A DNA stretch of 64,000 bases from Thermoanaerobaculia bacterium (lineage in GTDB: Bacteria > Acidobacteriota > Thermoanaerobaculia > Multivoradales > JAIOJS01): positions 17,521 to 81,520 of the forward strand of contig JAUIDB010000019.1 in the NCBI GenBank assembly GCA_030429235.1. The letters run 5' to 3'. Under the pieces are notes generated by a model. It was not told the origin of the DNA. It saw nothing but the letters and a program-made list of their open reading frames with translations, and did not search any database. The position numbers and the translations under genes are program-made. Shown here one piece after another: positions 1 through 9,408 of this stretch; position 1 is the stretch's first letter, and each line of letters starts with the position of its first letter.

Positions 1-676
1 CTGGAGTTCGGGGTATCGGCACTACAACAGCCATCTGGAAGACTTTCTCGCCGGGTTCCGAGCCGATCGCCTGTCGTCGATCAACAATCGAGCGCTGGAA
101 CTCGACGGACTGGCGCCCTTTCGACTCTCACGGTTTCTCCGCGACCCGCGGGACCTCATCGTTTCGGGGTACTTCTATCACCGTCGCGGCGCCGAAGCCT
201 GGACGCGCGACCCCTCGCCGTCGGACGAAGGGTGGTACTTCGCGAACGCCGTCGTTCCCGAGGGACTGCGACGAGCCGGCGGCTCGCTCTCCGAGTACCT
301 ACAGTCGGTGCCCGAGGAGGAGGGGCTGCTGGCGGAGATGGAACTGAGGCATCCCCATTTCGAGTCGATGGCCGCCTGGCCGCGAGACCATCCCGACATC
401 CTGGTACTTCGCTACGAGGAGATCGCCAGGGACCAGGCGGCCGCTCTGAAGAAGATCCTCGAGCACTACGGCCTACCCTGGCCGGTGCGTGCGCTGGGTG
501 GAGTCTTGGCGCGTCGACATTCACTGTCGGCACGTCGGCGTCGCTCGGGCGTCGATCCGCACGTGCGGGACGCCTCCTCGGGTCAGTGGCGGCGCTACTT
601 CACGCCGGTCGTGCGGCGCGAGTTCGACGCCCGATGGGGTGCCCTGATCCGCGATTTGGGGTATCCGATCGACTAG
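1..676 (+). CDS. Sulfotransferase-family protein, 5' end outside window
   Basis: Partial gene; the reading frame is open from base 2 and ends at TAG 674-676. The visible 224 residues look like the C-terminal two thirds of a PAPS-dependent sulfotransferase. A segment RFLRDPRDLIVSGYFYH (about 131-181) matches the 3'-phosphate-binding motif of the family, and the RYEEI segment with a following helix (about 410-470) is the usual 'lvlrYEel' block. The P-loop-like 5'-phosphosulfate motif would be upstream of base 1, so activity cannot be judged. It converges on the TonB receptor gene. A second, complete sulfotransferase lies at 24359-25075. The substrate cannot be told; such enzymes in bacteria sulfate surface polysaccharides, lipids or small molecules. 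Confidence 0.8.
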   Translation, partial: WSSGYRHYNSHLEDFLAGFRADRLSSINNRALELDGLAPFRLSRFLRDPRDLIVSGYFYHRRGAEAWTRDPSPSDEGWYFANAVVPEGLRRAGGSLSEYLQSVPEEEGLLAEMELRHPHFESMAAWPRDHPDILVLRYEEIARDQAAALKKILEHYGLPWPVRALGGVLARRHSLSARRRRSGVDPHVRDASSGQWRRYFTPVVRREFDARWGALIRDLGYPID

Positions 677-745
677 TCGCGGTCGGTCGAGACCGTACCG
701 CTGGGCGGGTTCGACCCTAGCTCAGAGTCCCGGCGACGGGATGGC

Positions 746-764
746 CGGTGTCCGTCGGACACCG
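746..764. terminator. Hairpin between convergent genes
   Basis: Perfect 8-bp inverted repeat CGGTGTCC/GGACACCG with a 3-base loop, lying between the stop of the sulfotransferase (676) and the stop of the TonB receptor gene (793). There is no U-tract on either side, so it is a candidate bidirectional terminator on position and stem stability only. Confidence 0.45.
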
Positions 765-792
765 ACCACCCGAAGGTGTACGTCGTCGGGCC

Positions 793-2937
793 TCAGAAGC
801 TGAACGAGACCTGGCCCGTGACCTTGCGGCTGATGAGATCACCGAAGACGTGTTGTTGCACCGTCTCGTCGGTAATGTTCTGCCCGTTGACCGAGACCGT
901 CACCTTGTCGCCAGCGAGTCGTACGCCGGCGCCCACGTTGAACTGGGTGAACGAGTCGGTTGGTCCGTAGAATCGCGAATCGAGCACATCGGTCCAGAAC
1001 GCTTCGTCCTGGTAGTTCAGGCTGGCGTTGAGGAAGAAGACGCCCGAGTCGTAGGACAGACCTAGATTGCCGCGGTGGTTGGGCGGGATGTTGGTCTCGC
1101 TGATATCGATGCCCTCTACCTCCGGATCCTCCTGGTAGGAGTAGTTGAGGAAGAGGTTTAGGTTGGGACTGGGCTGAAGCTGGATCCCCACCTCGAGCCC
1201 TTCGTCGGTGACCTCACCCACGTTGCGGTAGCTGAACGCAGACGGCAGTGAACCGGCGGGCGGATAGAGCGGAAGAACGACCCCCGGGGCGGCCATCAGG
1301 CCCAGCGGCCAACCGGGAGGCGGGTTGCTGTCACCGTAGAAGTCGCGCGGGAAGAAGTCCGACTGGTCCTTGGTCTCGTTGTGGTACGCGGAGATCGTGA
1401 ACGAGCCCTTGTCGAAGGTCGCCGCGTAGCTCACTTCGAACGCATCGAGCTGTTCTTCCGTCATGTTTCGGTTGCCCACCGCATCCGACGTGAAGACGTA
1501 GGGGAAGGGGCTACACTGCGTGAGGACAAACGCGCAGGGTATCCCCGGCGGGATGAGCCCGGCCGCGACCAGTCCAGCCTGGAACGGTGCCGGGTCGATG
1601 AACGCCTGGTTGACGATGACGATGTCGAGGTCGGTGTTGACCACCGAAGGAGAGCGGAAGGCTCGGTTGTAGGTCAAGCGGATCGTATGGTCCGAAGAGG
1701 GGGAGAAGATCAGTGCCGTCCGTGGCGAAACGACCGAGCCGATCGGGTCGAGGTCGTCCCAGCGGGCTCCCACTACCCAGCGGAAAAGGTCGTTGAAGAA
1801 GATCTCGTCCTGAACGAAGAGTCCCACCTCGTCACGATCTTCGGCGTTGGGAGCGATCGACAGGTCGAAGGTGCTGCGGCGAACGTTGCCGCCGTACGTC
1901 AGCACGTGTTTGCCCCCGAATGCCGCCGTCGAGCTGAAGTCGAGGTTGTAGGTGTCGGAGGCGAAGTCGAGAGGGATCGGTCGTCCGTCGGGACCGACCG
2001 TCAGCAGGTTGCTGGCATCGCCGTTGAGCACGTTGGCGTAGAAGTTGGCCTGCAGAACACCCTTGGACAGCCCGACCTTGAAGTACCCCAGATCGGCCTT
2101 CTCGATATCGAAGGGACCGATGCCCGAGTGGATGATCCCATCGGTCTCCGCGTAGCCGCCAGAGACGGTCCAGGTGGTGCTCGGATTGCTGTCGAAGTCG
2201 ACGCGCGCGTCGAGCTTGGGCTGAGCCGTTCCTTTGTTGGCGAAGTCCGGGTATGGCGTGCTGGTCCCGGGGATCAGGCCGGTCGGTCGATCGTACGGGT
2301 CCTGTTCGTAGTAACCGGCCGAGAGTTTGTAGCCAACCTTGTCGGTGGCGCCGGCGTGGGTCAACGAGCCGAAGAGGGTACTGAGCTCACCGCCACCCAG
2401 ACGCACCCAGTTGCCGGCGATATCGCGCGGCTTCTTGGTGATCACGTTGATCACGCCGCTCACCGCGTTGGCGCCCCACACGGCACTGCCCGGACCGCGG
2501 ACGACCTCGACCTGTTCGATCTCGGCCGGGTTCACCGGCATGAAGTCCCACATCACGAAGCCGAAGAAGTCGAGGTAGAGGGTTCGCCCATCCACCAACA
2601 CCAACTGATTCGTCGCCAGACTCGAGGTCGCCTGCCGTCCCGAAATTTGGATGTCGCGGGCACTCATTTGCGAGACGTTGAGGCCGGGTACGTTCCGCAG
2701 CAGGTCGCCGTAGTCGTCACCCGCCAGTTTCTCGATCTGCTCCGAGGTGAGCACCGAGACCGTAGCGGGTGCCTCGTGGAGAGGCTGGGCGGAACGCGAG
2801 GCGGTGACGACGACGGTCTCGCCGAACTCCTCGCGCTCCTGGGCCTCGGATTCCTCAGAGTCCTGAGCCCAGGCCGATCCGAAACACACCAATACACAGG
2901 TCGCCAGCCAAACGACGCGAACCAGTCCCTCTTTCAT
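793..2937 (-). CDS. TonB-dependent outer-membrane receptor
   Basis: Predicted 714-residue outer-membrane receptor for TonB-driven uptake. A signal peptide (residues 1-24, cleavage after SAWA) is followed by a TonB-box-like TVVVTAS segment and a plug domain (about 45-165) with the family signatures LLRNVPGLNV, RDIQISGR, LVDGRTLY and the IEQVEVVRGPGSAVWGANA block, then a 22-strand-type barrel that ends in an aromatic FSF terminus, as expected for BAM-dependent folding. The ATG at 2937 is chosen because an AGGAGG Shine-Dalgarno sequence sits 5 bases upstream; a GTG at 2952 lacks one. Barrel sequence resembles vitamin B12/colicin/siderophore-type receptors, but the ligand cannot be assigned. No neighbouring iron or B12 gene is present. 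Confidence 0.93.
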   Translation of the reverse strand: MKEGLVRVVWLATCVLVCFGSAWAQDSEESEAQEREEFGETVVVTASRSAQPLHEAPATVSVLTSEQIEKLAGDDYGDLLRNVPGLNVSQMSARDIQISGRQATSSLATNQLVLVDGRTLYLDFFGFVMWDFMPVNPAEIEQVEVVRGPGSAVWGANAVSGVINVITKKPRDIAGNWVRLGGGELSTLFGSLTHAGATDKVGYKLSAGYYEQDPYDRPTGLIPGTSTPYPDFANKGTAQPKLDARVDFDSNPSTTWTVSGGYAETDGIIHSGIGPFDIEKADLGYFKVGLSKGVLQANFYANVLNGDASNLLTVGPDGRPIPLDFASDTYNLDFSSTAAFGGKHVLTYGGNVRRSTFDLSIAPNAEDRDEVGLFVQDEIFFNDLFRWVVGARWDDLDPIGSVVSPRTALIFSPSSDHTIRLTYNRAFRSPSVVNTDLDIVIVNQAFIDPAPFQAGLVAAGLIPPGIPCAFVLTQCSPFPYVFTSDAVGNRNMTEEQLDAFEVSYAATFDKGSFTISAYHNETKDQSDFFPRDFYGDSNPPPGWPLGLMAAPGVVLPLYPPAGSLPSAFSYRNVGEVTDEGLEVGIQLQPSPNLNLFLNYSYQEDPEVEGIDISETNIPPNHRGNLGLSYDSGVFFLNASLNYQDEAFWTDVLDSRFYGPTDSFTQFNVGAGVRLAGDKVTVSVNGQNITDETVQQHVFGDLISRKVTGQVSFSF

Positions 2938-3002
2938 GGGGCCTCCTTGCACAAGACAGTGGATGTTGTGGCCCCATCATAACCGAGCCCGGGTGGTCTT
3001 TC

Positions 3003-4724
3003 CTAAGGCCGATCCCTCGACTCGGTGGGCAGGCGGAACGCTGCCATCTCTTCACCGTTGCGCACGAGGAGGAGGTCGTCGACCAGTACCGGGTGATTCC
3101 AGGTCTTGCCCTGGAGGGCCGGTTGGTGGGCCAGCTCGACAAAACCGTCCGGATCCGCTCGCACCAGGGCGAGATCGCCCCGATCCGAGATCACGAGCAG
3201 TAGATCCTGCTCGGCGAGCAGGAGCAGCTGGCCATTGCCGTAGCGCCCGCCCTTCCACCTCCTCTCGCCGCTCGCGGCGTCGAGGCAGGCCAGGATCCGC
3301 CCATCGAATCCGTAGAGGTGGCCCTGATGTTCCACGAAGTCGTTGAAGTACGGCTTGAGGCCGCGAGAAGTCCATCGCTCTTCGACCGTCCACTCCCCAC
3401 CCTGCTGGCGCAGCTCGATGCGGCGGACCCCGCTGTCTCCATCCACCGAGAGCAGCAAATCGTGGCTCCCGATCTGGGCTGGTTGCACGATGGGGAAGCC
3501 GCTCCAGTCGTGCTGCCAGAGCAATCCTCCCGTCGTGGCGTCGACGGCGATCGCTCCCTCGCCACGGAGCTGAACCACCTGAGGCACGTCACCGAGCTGT
3601 ACGAGGTGCGGCGAGCTGTAGCTCTCGGCTCCGGCGGGCCCTTGCCAACGCCGCTCCCCCGTTGCGAGGTCGTAGGCGATCAGGGAGCCGGACGCGGCCA
3701 CGACCACCAGGTCACCGAAGACCAGCGGAGAGCCGGATACCCCCCAGGTCGGTAGCGAGGCCTCGGTGTCGGTGGCCGCGTTCCGAGTCCAGCGCAAGCT
3801 GCCGTCCCCGGCATCGAGGGCGTTGAGAATGCCGGTGGCCCCGAGACTGACCACTGTCTCCCCGGCGAGGGTAGGGGTCCCTCGGGGCCCGGCGCCGGCA
3901 TTCGACTCGAAGAAGCGCACTTCGTCCCGGTGGATCCAGACTGGGCGACCGCTGTCGATCTCGTAGGCGGCAACGACCTCGTGTTCGCCACGCTGCTCCT
4001 GGGTGTACAGGAGGCCTCCGCGAACGGCGAAGGAGGACCATCCCGGGCCCACGGCGCGGCGCCACAGCTCGTGCGGAGGGTCGGTATCCCAGTCGGTGAT
4101 GAGGTTCGTACCGTGGACCAGTCCGTCGCGGCGGGGACCCCGGAACCCAGGCCAGTCGGCGGGTCCGTCCAGGTGACCAGCGGGTTGTGCGTCGGATCGA
4201 TTCTCGCCGCGGTCCGATAGGAGTCGGGCTTCGGCGGTCTCGCTCCACCTCCAGGCGAACTCGGCCACGTGGTCCCCGGTGATCCCCTCGGTCCGAACCG
4301 CGGTCCATCCGCCGCAGACCACCAGCACCGTGACAACCAGGGCCCGTCGCCTTCGTGGTCGAGTCCATCCTCTGACCACTAGCGCCCAGAGGATGAACCC
4401 CAACCAGAAGAAGGGGAGGGCGTAGCCGAAGAACCAGAGCGGCCCCATCGACTCGTCCTTCAGTAGCCAGGTGAGGAGAAGCCCTGCCGCCGCGACGCCG
4501 AGGGCCTCCGCTCGTTCGGACCATCGGATCCGGCTGAAGAACAGCCACCAGAGCAGCAAGACCGCGCTCGCTCCGAAAGTAGTGAGCATGCCCTTCAGGA
4601 ATCCGTCGAAGCCGGGGACCATGAGCTTCAGGCCGAATCGGCCAGCCAGGAGTAGGCAGACCAACAGGACGCCGGGCCAGAGCCGAACGGACCAGGAAGG
4701 GGAGGAATCGTGAGTCGCGGGCAT
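3003..4724 (-). CDS. Membrane-anchored quinoprotein-like beta-propeller protein
   Basis: 573 residues. The first 145 residues hold about five hydrophobic segments (roughly 14-33, 46-64, 74-88, 95-116, 128-143), which predicts an integral inner-membrane anchor. From about residue 190 the sequence is a PQQ-dehydrogenase-like eight-bladed propeller beginning with DWPGFRGPRRDG, the entry motif of the 'PQQ-binding-like beta-propeller repeat' family, followed by blades with the alternating 'ALDAGDGSLRWT', 'AYDLATGERRWQ' pattern. No haem-binding CxxCH and no obvious catalytic dehydrogenase residues are seen, so a scaffold or binding role is as likely as an enzyme. ATG at 4724 has GGAG about 8 bases upstream. 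A paralogue without the membrane segments is at 10321-11637. Confidence 0.85.
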   Translation of the reverse strand: MPATHDSSPSWSVRLWPGVLLVCLLLAGRFGLKLMVPGFDGFLKGMLTTFGASAVLLLWWLFFSRIRWSERAEALGVAAAGLLLTWLLKDESMGPLWFFGYALPFFWLGFILWALVVRGWTRPRRRRALVVTVLVVCGGWTAVRTEGITGDHVAEFAWRWSETAEARLLSDRGENRSDAQPAGHLDGPADWPGFRGPRRDGLVHGTNLITDWDTDPPHELWRRAVGPGWSSFAVRGGLLYTQEQRGEHEVVAAYEIDSGRPVWIHRDEVRFFESNAGAGPRGTPTLAGETVVSLGATGILNALDAGDGSLRWTRNAATDTEASLPTWGVSGSPLVFGDLVVVAASGSLIAYDLATGERRWQGPAGAESYSSPHLVQLGDVPQVVQLRGEGAIAVDATTGGLLWQHDWSGFPIVQPAQIGSHDLLLSVDGDSGVRRIELRQQGGEWTVEERWTSRGLKPYFNDFVEHQGHLYGFDGRILACLDAASGERRWKGGRYGNGQLLLLAEQDLLLVISDRGDLALVRADPDGFVELAHQPALQGKTWNHPVLVDDLLLVRNGEEMAAFRLPTESRDRP

Positions 4725-4863
4725 CAGTTTCTCCGGGTCGAGTGGGGGGACGCCATGACTACGGCCGAGGTGAGTACCTTGTTCCGAAGCACCGAGGTGG
4801 GGGCGGTACCCACTGGCCGGCCGAAGGGGGACGGGGTGACCCTCGGACCACCCCGTGCCTCGG

Positions 4864-6216
4864 TCAGTGGTCCTCGCTGAAGGCCCTGAGTTCGGCCAGT
4901 GCCTCGACTTCGTCTCGATGGATCGCCAGCACGTGCTCTCGGAGTCTGAGCCGCAGCTCTTCGCGAGCGCCCTGGTCGAGGGGGAAGTCGCGCAACTGCC
5001 GGTCTCGATGTTCCCGCAACTCCTCCCAGACGGCAGCGATCTCGGCCGGCGGGGCTCCGTCGTGGAGCAGCTCTGCCTTACGGCCGAGCAGGGTTCGAGC
5101 GCGCTTCAGGCCCGCGACCGTGTCGGGCAGCGCGGTGTGGGCGAGCTCGGTCCACCGCTGGCCCAGTTGTCGGTACCGCTCCGACAGCCGGCGGAGCGTC
5201 GGCTGGTCGAGCCGTCCCGCCGCATCGGAGAGGAAGTCCGCCATCAGCGGTCGACAGAGCCCTCCGCCCGTGCCGTAGTGCTCGATGGAGTCGTAGATCC
5301 AGGTCAGGCCGCGCCAGAGGTTGGAGTCGCTGGCAAAGACCCGGGACCAGCTCGTCTTCCGGTTCTTGGCTCGAGGGGTGGTGGACAAGCGGTCCGCCCA
5401 GGTCTCGAGGGCCGCGAGCTGGAAACTCTCGGCCATGTGGCGCATCTTGGGTTGGTCGAGCAACTCGTGGCATCGACGGATGCCCGATCGGACGAGGTCG
5501 ACCAACTCCGCCGGCTCGAGGTTTCGTCCCTCCTGTTCGGGCAGCCACAGCAGGCGGTGTTTCTGCTTCCCGATGCGAGCCCGGGCCCGGGCCAGTTCGG
5601 CCAGCGAGACCGCCATCGGTCGATCGGCGCTGTCGCCGATCCAGGCGATTCCACGGTCGTCGTCGATCGAGTAGATCGTGACCACGTGGTAGCTGCCTCC
5701 TCCCATGGTATCCGGCGTCGCGCGATGTGGCAGCCCCTCGGCGTCGACCCAGGCCATCACGGGTCCTCCCCGCTCCAGGGCCTGGCGCAGCTGCCGTTTG
5801 GCCTTCGATGCCCCCGACGTCTCGACGACTTCGGTGACAAGACCCAAACGAGTCGTCAGGCCCTGGGCGTAGTCGAGATCGTCGTGCCACGACGCTCGAC
5901 CGGCGAGGAAGAAGGTACCGATGTCCTCCTTCTCGTAGTAGAACTGGAAGACGCCGAGGCCGATGCCTCCCGCGAGCCCGAACAGCATCGACTCCGAGAG
6001 CGGTTGCCCGTCGGAGTCGCGGAGTCCGGCGTGCGTCAGGAGAACGCGGAGAACCGTGGTGGCGGGCACGCTGCCCGCCAGGTGACTCGGCGCCGGGATC
6101 GTGGTCACGAGCGGCTGCCGCTTGGCGAGGATCTGCCGGCGAGCCGTCGTGTAGCTCTCGCCGGTTCGCTGCATGCGGTGGCGCACCAGCTGCTTGAACT
6201 TCTTTCGGACCGTCAT
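4864..6216 (-). CDS. BtrH-like (cysteine-protease-fold) protein
   Basis: 450 residues. The N-terminal 30 residues are basic and contain TGESYTTARR, a short motif also found at the start or end of other small bacterial proteins. Residues about 45-250 resemble the BtrH N-terminal domain (papain-like/C39-like acyl or peptide transferase fold): 'LSESMLFGLAGGIGLGVFQFYYEK', a GGPVMAWVD strand and a YHVVTIYSIDDD His/Asp block. The C-terminal half is helical and resembles the DUF4872 region that usually follows. The Cys normally expected early in the domain (after the HxxG segment) is not seen; only two Cys are in the protein, both in the C-terminal half. Transferase or hydrolase activity is therefore doubtful. 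Start ATG 6216; weak AAAGG upstream. Family assignment is from memory of motif order. Confidence 0.65.
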   Translation of the reverse strand: MTVRKKFKQLVRHRMQRTGESYTTARRQILAKRQPLVTTIPAPSHLAGSVPATTVLRVLLTHAGLRDSDGQPLSESMLFGLAGGIGLGVFQFYYEKEDIGTFFLAGRASWHDDLDYAQGLTTRLGLVTEVVETSGASKAKRQLRQALERGGPVMAWVDAEGLPHRATPDTMGGGSYHVVTIYSIDDDRGIAWIGDSADRPMAVSLAELARARARIGKQKHRLLWLPEQEGRNLEPAELVDLVRSGIRRCHELLDQPKMRHMAESFQLAALETWADRLSTTPRAKNRKTSWSRVFASDSNLWRGLTWIYDSIEHYGTGGGLCRPLMADFLSDAAGRLDQPTLRRLSERYRQLGQRWTELAHTALPDTVAGLKRARTLLGRKAELLHDGAPPAEIAAVWEELREHRDRQLRDFPLDQGAREELRLRLREHVLAIHRDEVEALAELRAFSEDH

Positions 6217-6467
6217 GATGACTTGCCTTTCTGCCGTTCCGATCGAAACCCCATGCGCCTCGACCCCGGCGAAAGTCGTCAGAATGAAGGTCGGAAGATG
6301 GTGTCTGGGCCGTAAGAGCCGCAGGCGACCGCTCGAACTCGAGAACAGTTGGGTTCCCTTTGCCCCCGCGTCAGCCAGGCGGCATGAGTACCTGGTCAGG
6401 GGGTGAGGCGTGAGTCCCGCCGGCTAGAGACTATCAAACCAGAGGGGGACCCGAGAAGCTCTTCGCT

Positions 6468-7544
6468 CTAGCGATGGACGACCAGTCGTCCGACACGACC
6501 GTCCGATCCCACCAGGAAACCGGAGGCGCTGGATTCGTCGAAGTCGAACGCGTAGTAGGGTGGCCCGTCGAGAACCGACCAGGTACGGCCGGCATCGTGA
6601 GATAGGGCGAGCCCACTCTGCCCCACGGCGAGTACCGTGCGATCGTCCAGGAAGCGGACACAGGCTTTCTGCGAGATCGGGTCGCTCCGCTCGGCCATCG
6701 TCCAGGATCTTCCCCCGTCCTTCGTCCAGGCGATGTTGCCGTCGTCGGCCTCCGGCTCCAGGTAGTCGCCTCCCACGATCACTCCGATCTCGGGGTTGCG
6801 AAAGGTGAGCGAGAAGATGCCGGCCGACGACCTGCCCGCGGGCAGGGGCGTCGCGCTGACCCGCCAGTTCTCGCCATCGTCAGACGATCGGAAGACGCGA
6901 GCGGCTCCTCCGCCGGTGCCGACCCACAGATGCTCATCGCGGCCGACGATCCCGGTGCCGCTGGCGGCAAAGCCGGCCTCTCCCGCCGCCAGCGGAGGGA
7001 GGGAACCGGTGCCGAAGCGTTGCCAGGTCTCGCCCCCATCGTCGGTCCGCAGCAGCAAGAGCTGTCCGTCCGTCGAGTCGCTGGTGAGAAAACCCGACCG
7101 TGGGTTGCGAAAGGTTATGCCGTTGAAGAACGCGCCCTCGATGTCGTTCTGCAGCACCAGCCGCCAGCTCGATCCGTGATCGGTGGTCTTGTAGATCCGA
7201 GAGGCACTGTCGGGCCCCACGCTCATCACGAGCACGGTTCCCGATTCCAGGATGGCGAGGTCGCGGAAATCGAGCTGCTCGGTGTCGGGGGGTGCTACCG
7301 ACTGCCAGGTGGCACCGCCGTCGGTGGACCGCAGGACGGTGCCAGCCGAACCCGAGATCCAGACGGTGGTGGAACCTTCCAGGGCCACGCCGCGCAGCGA
7401 GACGTCGCCGACACTGGTCAGCGGCTCGAGGTGGACGGTTCGGTGCTCGGCAGGTTCGGAGGGGGTAGCGAGCTGAGCGCTGGCGGCGGAAGCGAGGAGG
7501 AAGAGGGCCAGGACGGCGCTGAGTCGGATGGGTCGGGTGAGCAA
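6468..7544 (-). CDS. Secreted BNR/YCF48-like beta-propeller protein
   Basis: About 358 residues, exported. At least six DGGxTW-type blades are visible (GGATW, HGSSW, GGETW, DGENW, GGRSW, AGRTW), spaced about 45-60 residues apart, typical of BNR/YCF48-like propellers such as photosystem II stability factor homologues and sialidase-type repeats. The start is a TTG at 7544, chosen because GGAG lies 6 bases upstream and because it gives a compact signal peptide (RLSAVLALFLLASAASAQ). Another TTG at 7643 would put 33 extra residues in front of the signal peptide. No catalytic residues are recognised; a binding or assembly role is the likely function. Confidence 0.75.
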   Translation of the reverse strand: MLTRPIRLSAVLALFLLASAASAQLATPSEPAEHRTVHLEPLTSVGDVSLRGVALEGSTTVWISGSAGTVLRSTDGGATWQSVAPPDTEQLDFRDLAILESGTVLVMSVGPDSASRIYKTTDHGSSWRLVLQNDIEGAFFNGITFRNPRSGFLTSDSTDGQLLLLRTDDGGETWQRFGTGSLPPLAAGEAGFAASGTGIVGRDEHLWVGTGGGAARVFRSSDDGENWRVSATPLPAGRSSAGIFSLTFRNPEIGVIVGGDYLEPEADDGNIAWTKDGGRSWTMAERSDPISQKACVRFLDDRTVLAVGQSGLALSHDAGRTWSVLDGPPYYAFDFDESSASGFLVGSDGRVGRLVVHR

Positions 7545-7735
7545 CAGGGTCTCCGGAATGAAGTCGATCGCTTTCGGAGGTCTTGGTCCGCCTGGAACTT
7601 CAGCAGACTCTCTGAGAGGGTCGATTCTACTCCCCGGGTGCAACCGGCCAGGTCATTGGACAGGGCGATCCTCGATCGTCGTTCGTCCCGTGCGACGCGA
7701 GGAGAGCGAGGCTCGCGTTCCGAGCCAGCCTGGGT

Positions 7736-9283
7736 TCATCCTCTGCGACGCCCCGATTCAGCTACCAGCTTCTGGCCGATTCGGAGGACGGCCTCCACCA
7801 GGGCATCGAGATCCCTGGTCCGGGTACGGTGGTTCGTGATCGCCACTCTCAAGCAGAACTGACCCTCGCGGCGTGTGCTCGACGGGATCGCGATCCCCTG
7901 CTCTTGGATACGAACCAGGATCTCCCGATTGAGCTGATCGAGGGCCTGGCCCGCGTGGCCTCCGGGCATGTACCGAAAGCAGACGACGTTGAGGGGAGCC
8001 GGCCCGAGTCGTTGGAGGTCGGGATGGCGATCGATACGGGCCACCAGGTGCTGCGCCTGGTCGACGTTCTGTTCGATCACCTGCCCGATGCGCTCCGTGC
8101 CGTGGACCTGGAGAGAGAACCAGACCTTGAGGGCCCGGAAGCCTCGACTGAGTTGCAGGCCGAGCTCGGGGAAGGGTAGGGGAGCGGGTTGGATGCCTCG
8201 TCCCGGCGAGTCGAGGTAACTCGCTCTCGTGGAGAAGGTAGCCCGGTGCTGTACGGCGTCGTGGACCAGGACGACCCCCACTTCGTACTGCAGGAAGCCC
8301 CACTTGTGGAGATCGAAGGCCACGGAGTCGGCTCGTTCCAGACCGGCGAGGCGGGGGCGGAGGCGGGGCGAGAGGGCGGCGAGCGCCCCGAAAGCGCCGT
8401 CGACGTGAAGCCACAGGTCTTCCTCCTGGCAGAGATCCGCCAGGAGGTCGAGGTCGTCGATCACGCCTCCGTCGACCGTACCCGCGTTGGCTACGACACA
8501 GAAGGGTCGAAGACCTAGCTCACGGTCCTCGTGGATGGCGGAGCGCAGGGCGCGGGGATCCAAACGACCCTCGCGGTCGACCGTCAAACGCCGAAACGCG
8601 TCGCGTCCGAGACCCAGGAGATCGCAGGACTTCTCGACCCAGCTGTGGGTTTCGCTCGACCCGTAGGCACAGAGTCGGGGGCCACTGGCGAGGCCGGTTT
8701 CTCGGAGGCCAGTTGGCCCCTTGGCTCCCCGGGCCACCGCGAGGCCGGTCAGGTTGGCGGCAGTGCCCCCGGAGACCAGAAGACCACTCGCGGCGGCCGG
8801 GTAGCCGAGGATTTCCTTGAGCCAGTCGATCACCTGCTCCTCGACGAGCGTGGCACTCTGGTCGTAGCCGCCGAGATGGGGGTTCATCGAGGAGGCGAGG
8901 AGATCCGCCAGCATCCCTTCCGCGGTTCCAGTACCCATCACCCATCCCCAGAAGCGGGGGTGTCCGTTGCCGGTGGGGTACGGCGCGATGTGGTCGCGGA
9001 AGGTCGCGTAGACCTCATCGAGGCCCCGGGGCTTCTCTGGAAGCGCCGTCGAGAGCTTCTGTTTGACGCCCTCTGGGACCGGTCGCCACGGCGGTCGACG
9101 ACCGATGGTGCGCATTCGATCGATCGCATCGTTCAGGGCGCGGTGGGCGGTGGCGGCAAAGGGCTCCCACCGAGGTGGGTCGAGAGTCAGCTCCGGCCTG
9201 TGCGGTGGCACAGGGTCAGGCTGGTCGGCGGCGCGTCGAGCGGTCTCAGATTTCTGGTAGGCAGCAGGCGGTTTGGCAGGCAT
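7736..9283 (-). CDS. PLP-dependent group II decarboxylase (aromatic amino acid/glutamate type)
   Basis: 515 residues of the pyridoxal-phosphate group II decarboxylase family. Visible signatures: GNGHPRFWGWVMG near 106-118, the SGGTAANLTGLAVAR cofactor-phosphate loop at 171-185, THSWVEKS with the PLP-stacking His213, HVDGAFGA with Asp295 that pairs with the PLP nitrogen, and DLHKW with the Schiff-base Lys327. These support a working cytosolic L-amino-acid decarboxylase; aromatic-amino-acid-type substrates are likelier than glutamate from the overall pattern, but the substrate is not fixed by sequence alone. Start ATG 9283 has GAGGAGA upstream. It is divergent from an AraC-type regulator gene across a 125-base gap, suggesting local control. 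Confidence 0.92.
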   Translation of the reverse strand: MPAKPPAAYQKSETARRAADQPDPVPPHRPELTLDPPRWEPFAATAHRALNDAIDRMRTIGRRPPWRPVPEGVKQKLSTALPEKPRGLDEVYATFRDHIAPYPTGNGHPRFWGWVMGTGTAEGMLADLLASSMNPHLGGYDQSATLVEEQVIDWLKEILGYPAAASGLLVSGGTAANLTGLAVARGAKGPTGLRETGLASGPRLCAYGSSETHSWVEKSCDLLGLGRDAFRRLTVDREGRLDPRALRSAIHEDRELGLRPFCVVANAGTVDGGVIDDLDLLADLCQEEDLWLHVDGAFGALAALSPRLRPRLAGLERADSVAFDLHKWGFLQYEVGVVLVHDAVQHRATFSTRASYLDSPGRGIQPAPLPFPELGLQLSRGFRALKVWFSLQVHGTERIGQVIEQNVDQAQHLVARIDRHPDLQRLGPAPLNVVCFRYMPGGHAGQALDQLNREILVRIQEQGIAIPSSTRREGQFCLRVAITNHRTRTRDLDALVEAVLRIGQKLVAESGRRRG

Positions 9284-9356
9284 CGGCGGTCTCCTCGTGG
9301 GTGGGAGACCAGACTAGGAGTCGATCGTCGGCACCGTCTTGCACGCACCGAGCCGT

Positions 9357-9372
9357 TTTGAACGTTTGGAAC
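9357..9372. promoter_or_regulatory. Possible AraC-type direct repeat
   Basis: Two tandem half-sites, TTTGAAC (9357-9363) and TTTGGAAC (9365-9372), in the divergent gap between the decarboxylase and the AraC-family gene. AraC proteins often bind direct repeats at such positions. The repeats are short and may be chance. Confidence 0.25.
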
Positions 9373-9408
9373 TAGGGCTACCTGGGGCCTTCGGGTAGCG
9401 TGGGTGCG

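Noticed and set aside
1381..2982. Long open frame opposite the TonB receptor
   Set aside because: Antisense shadow of a well-supported receptor gene.
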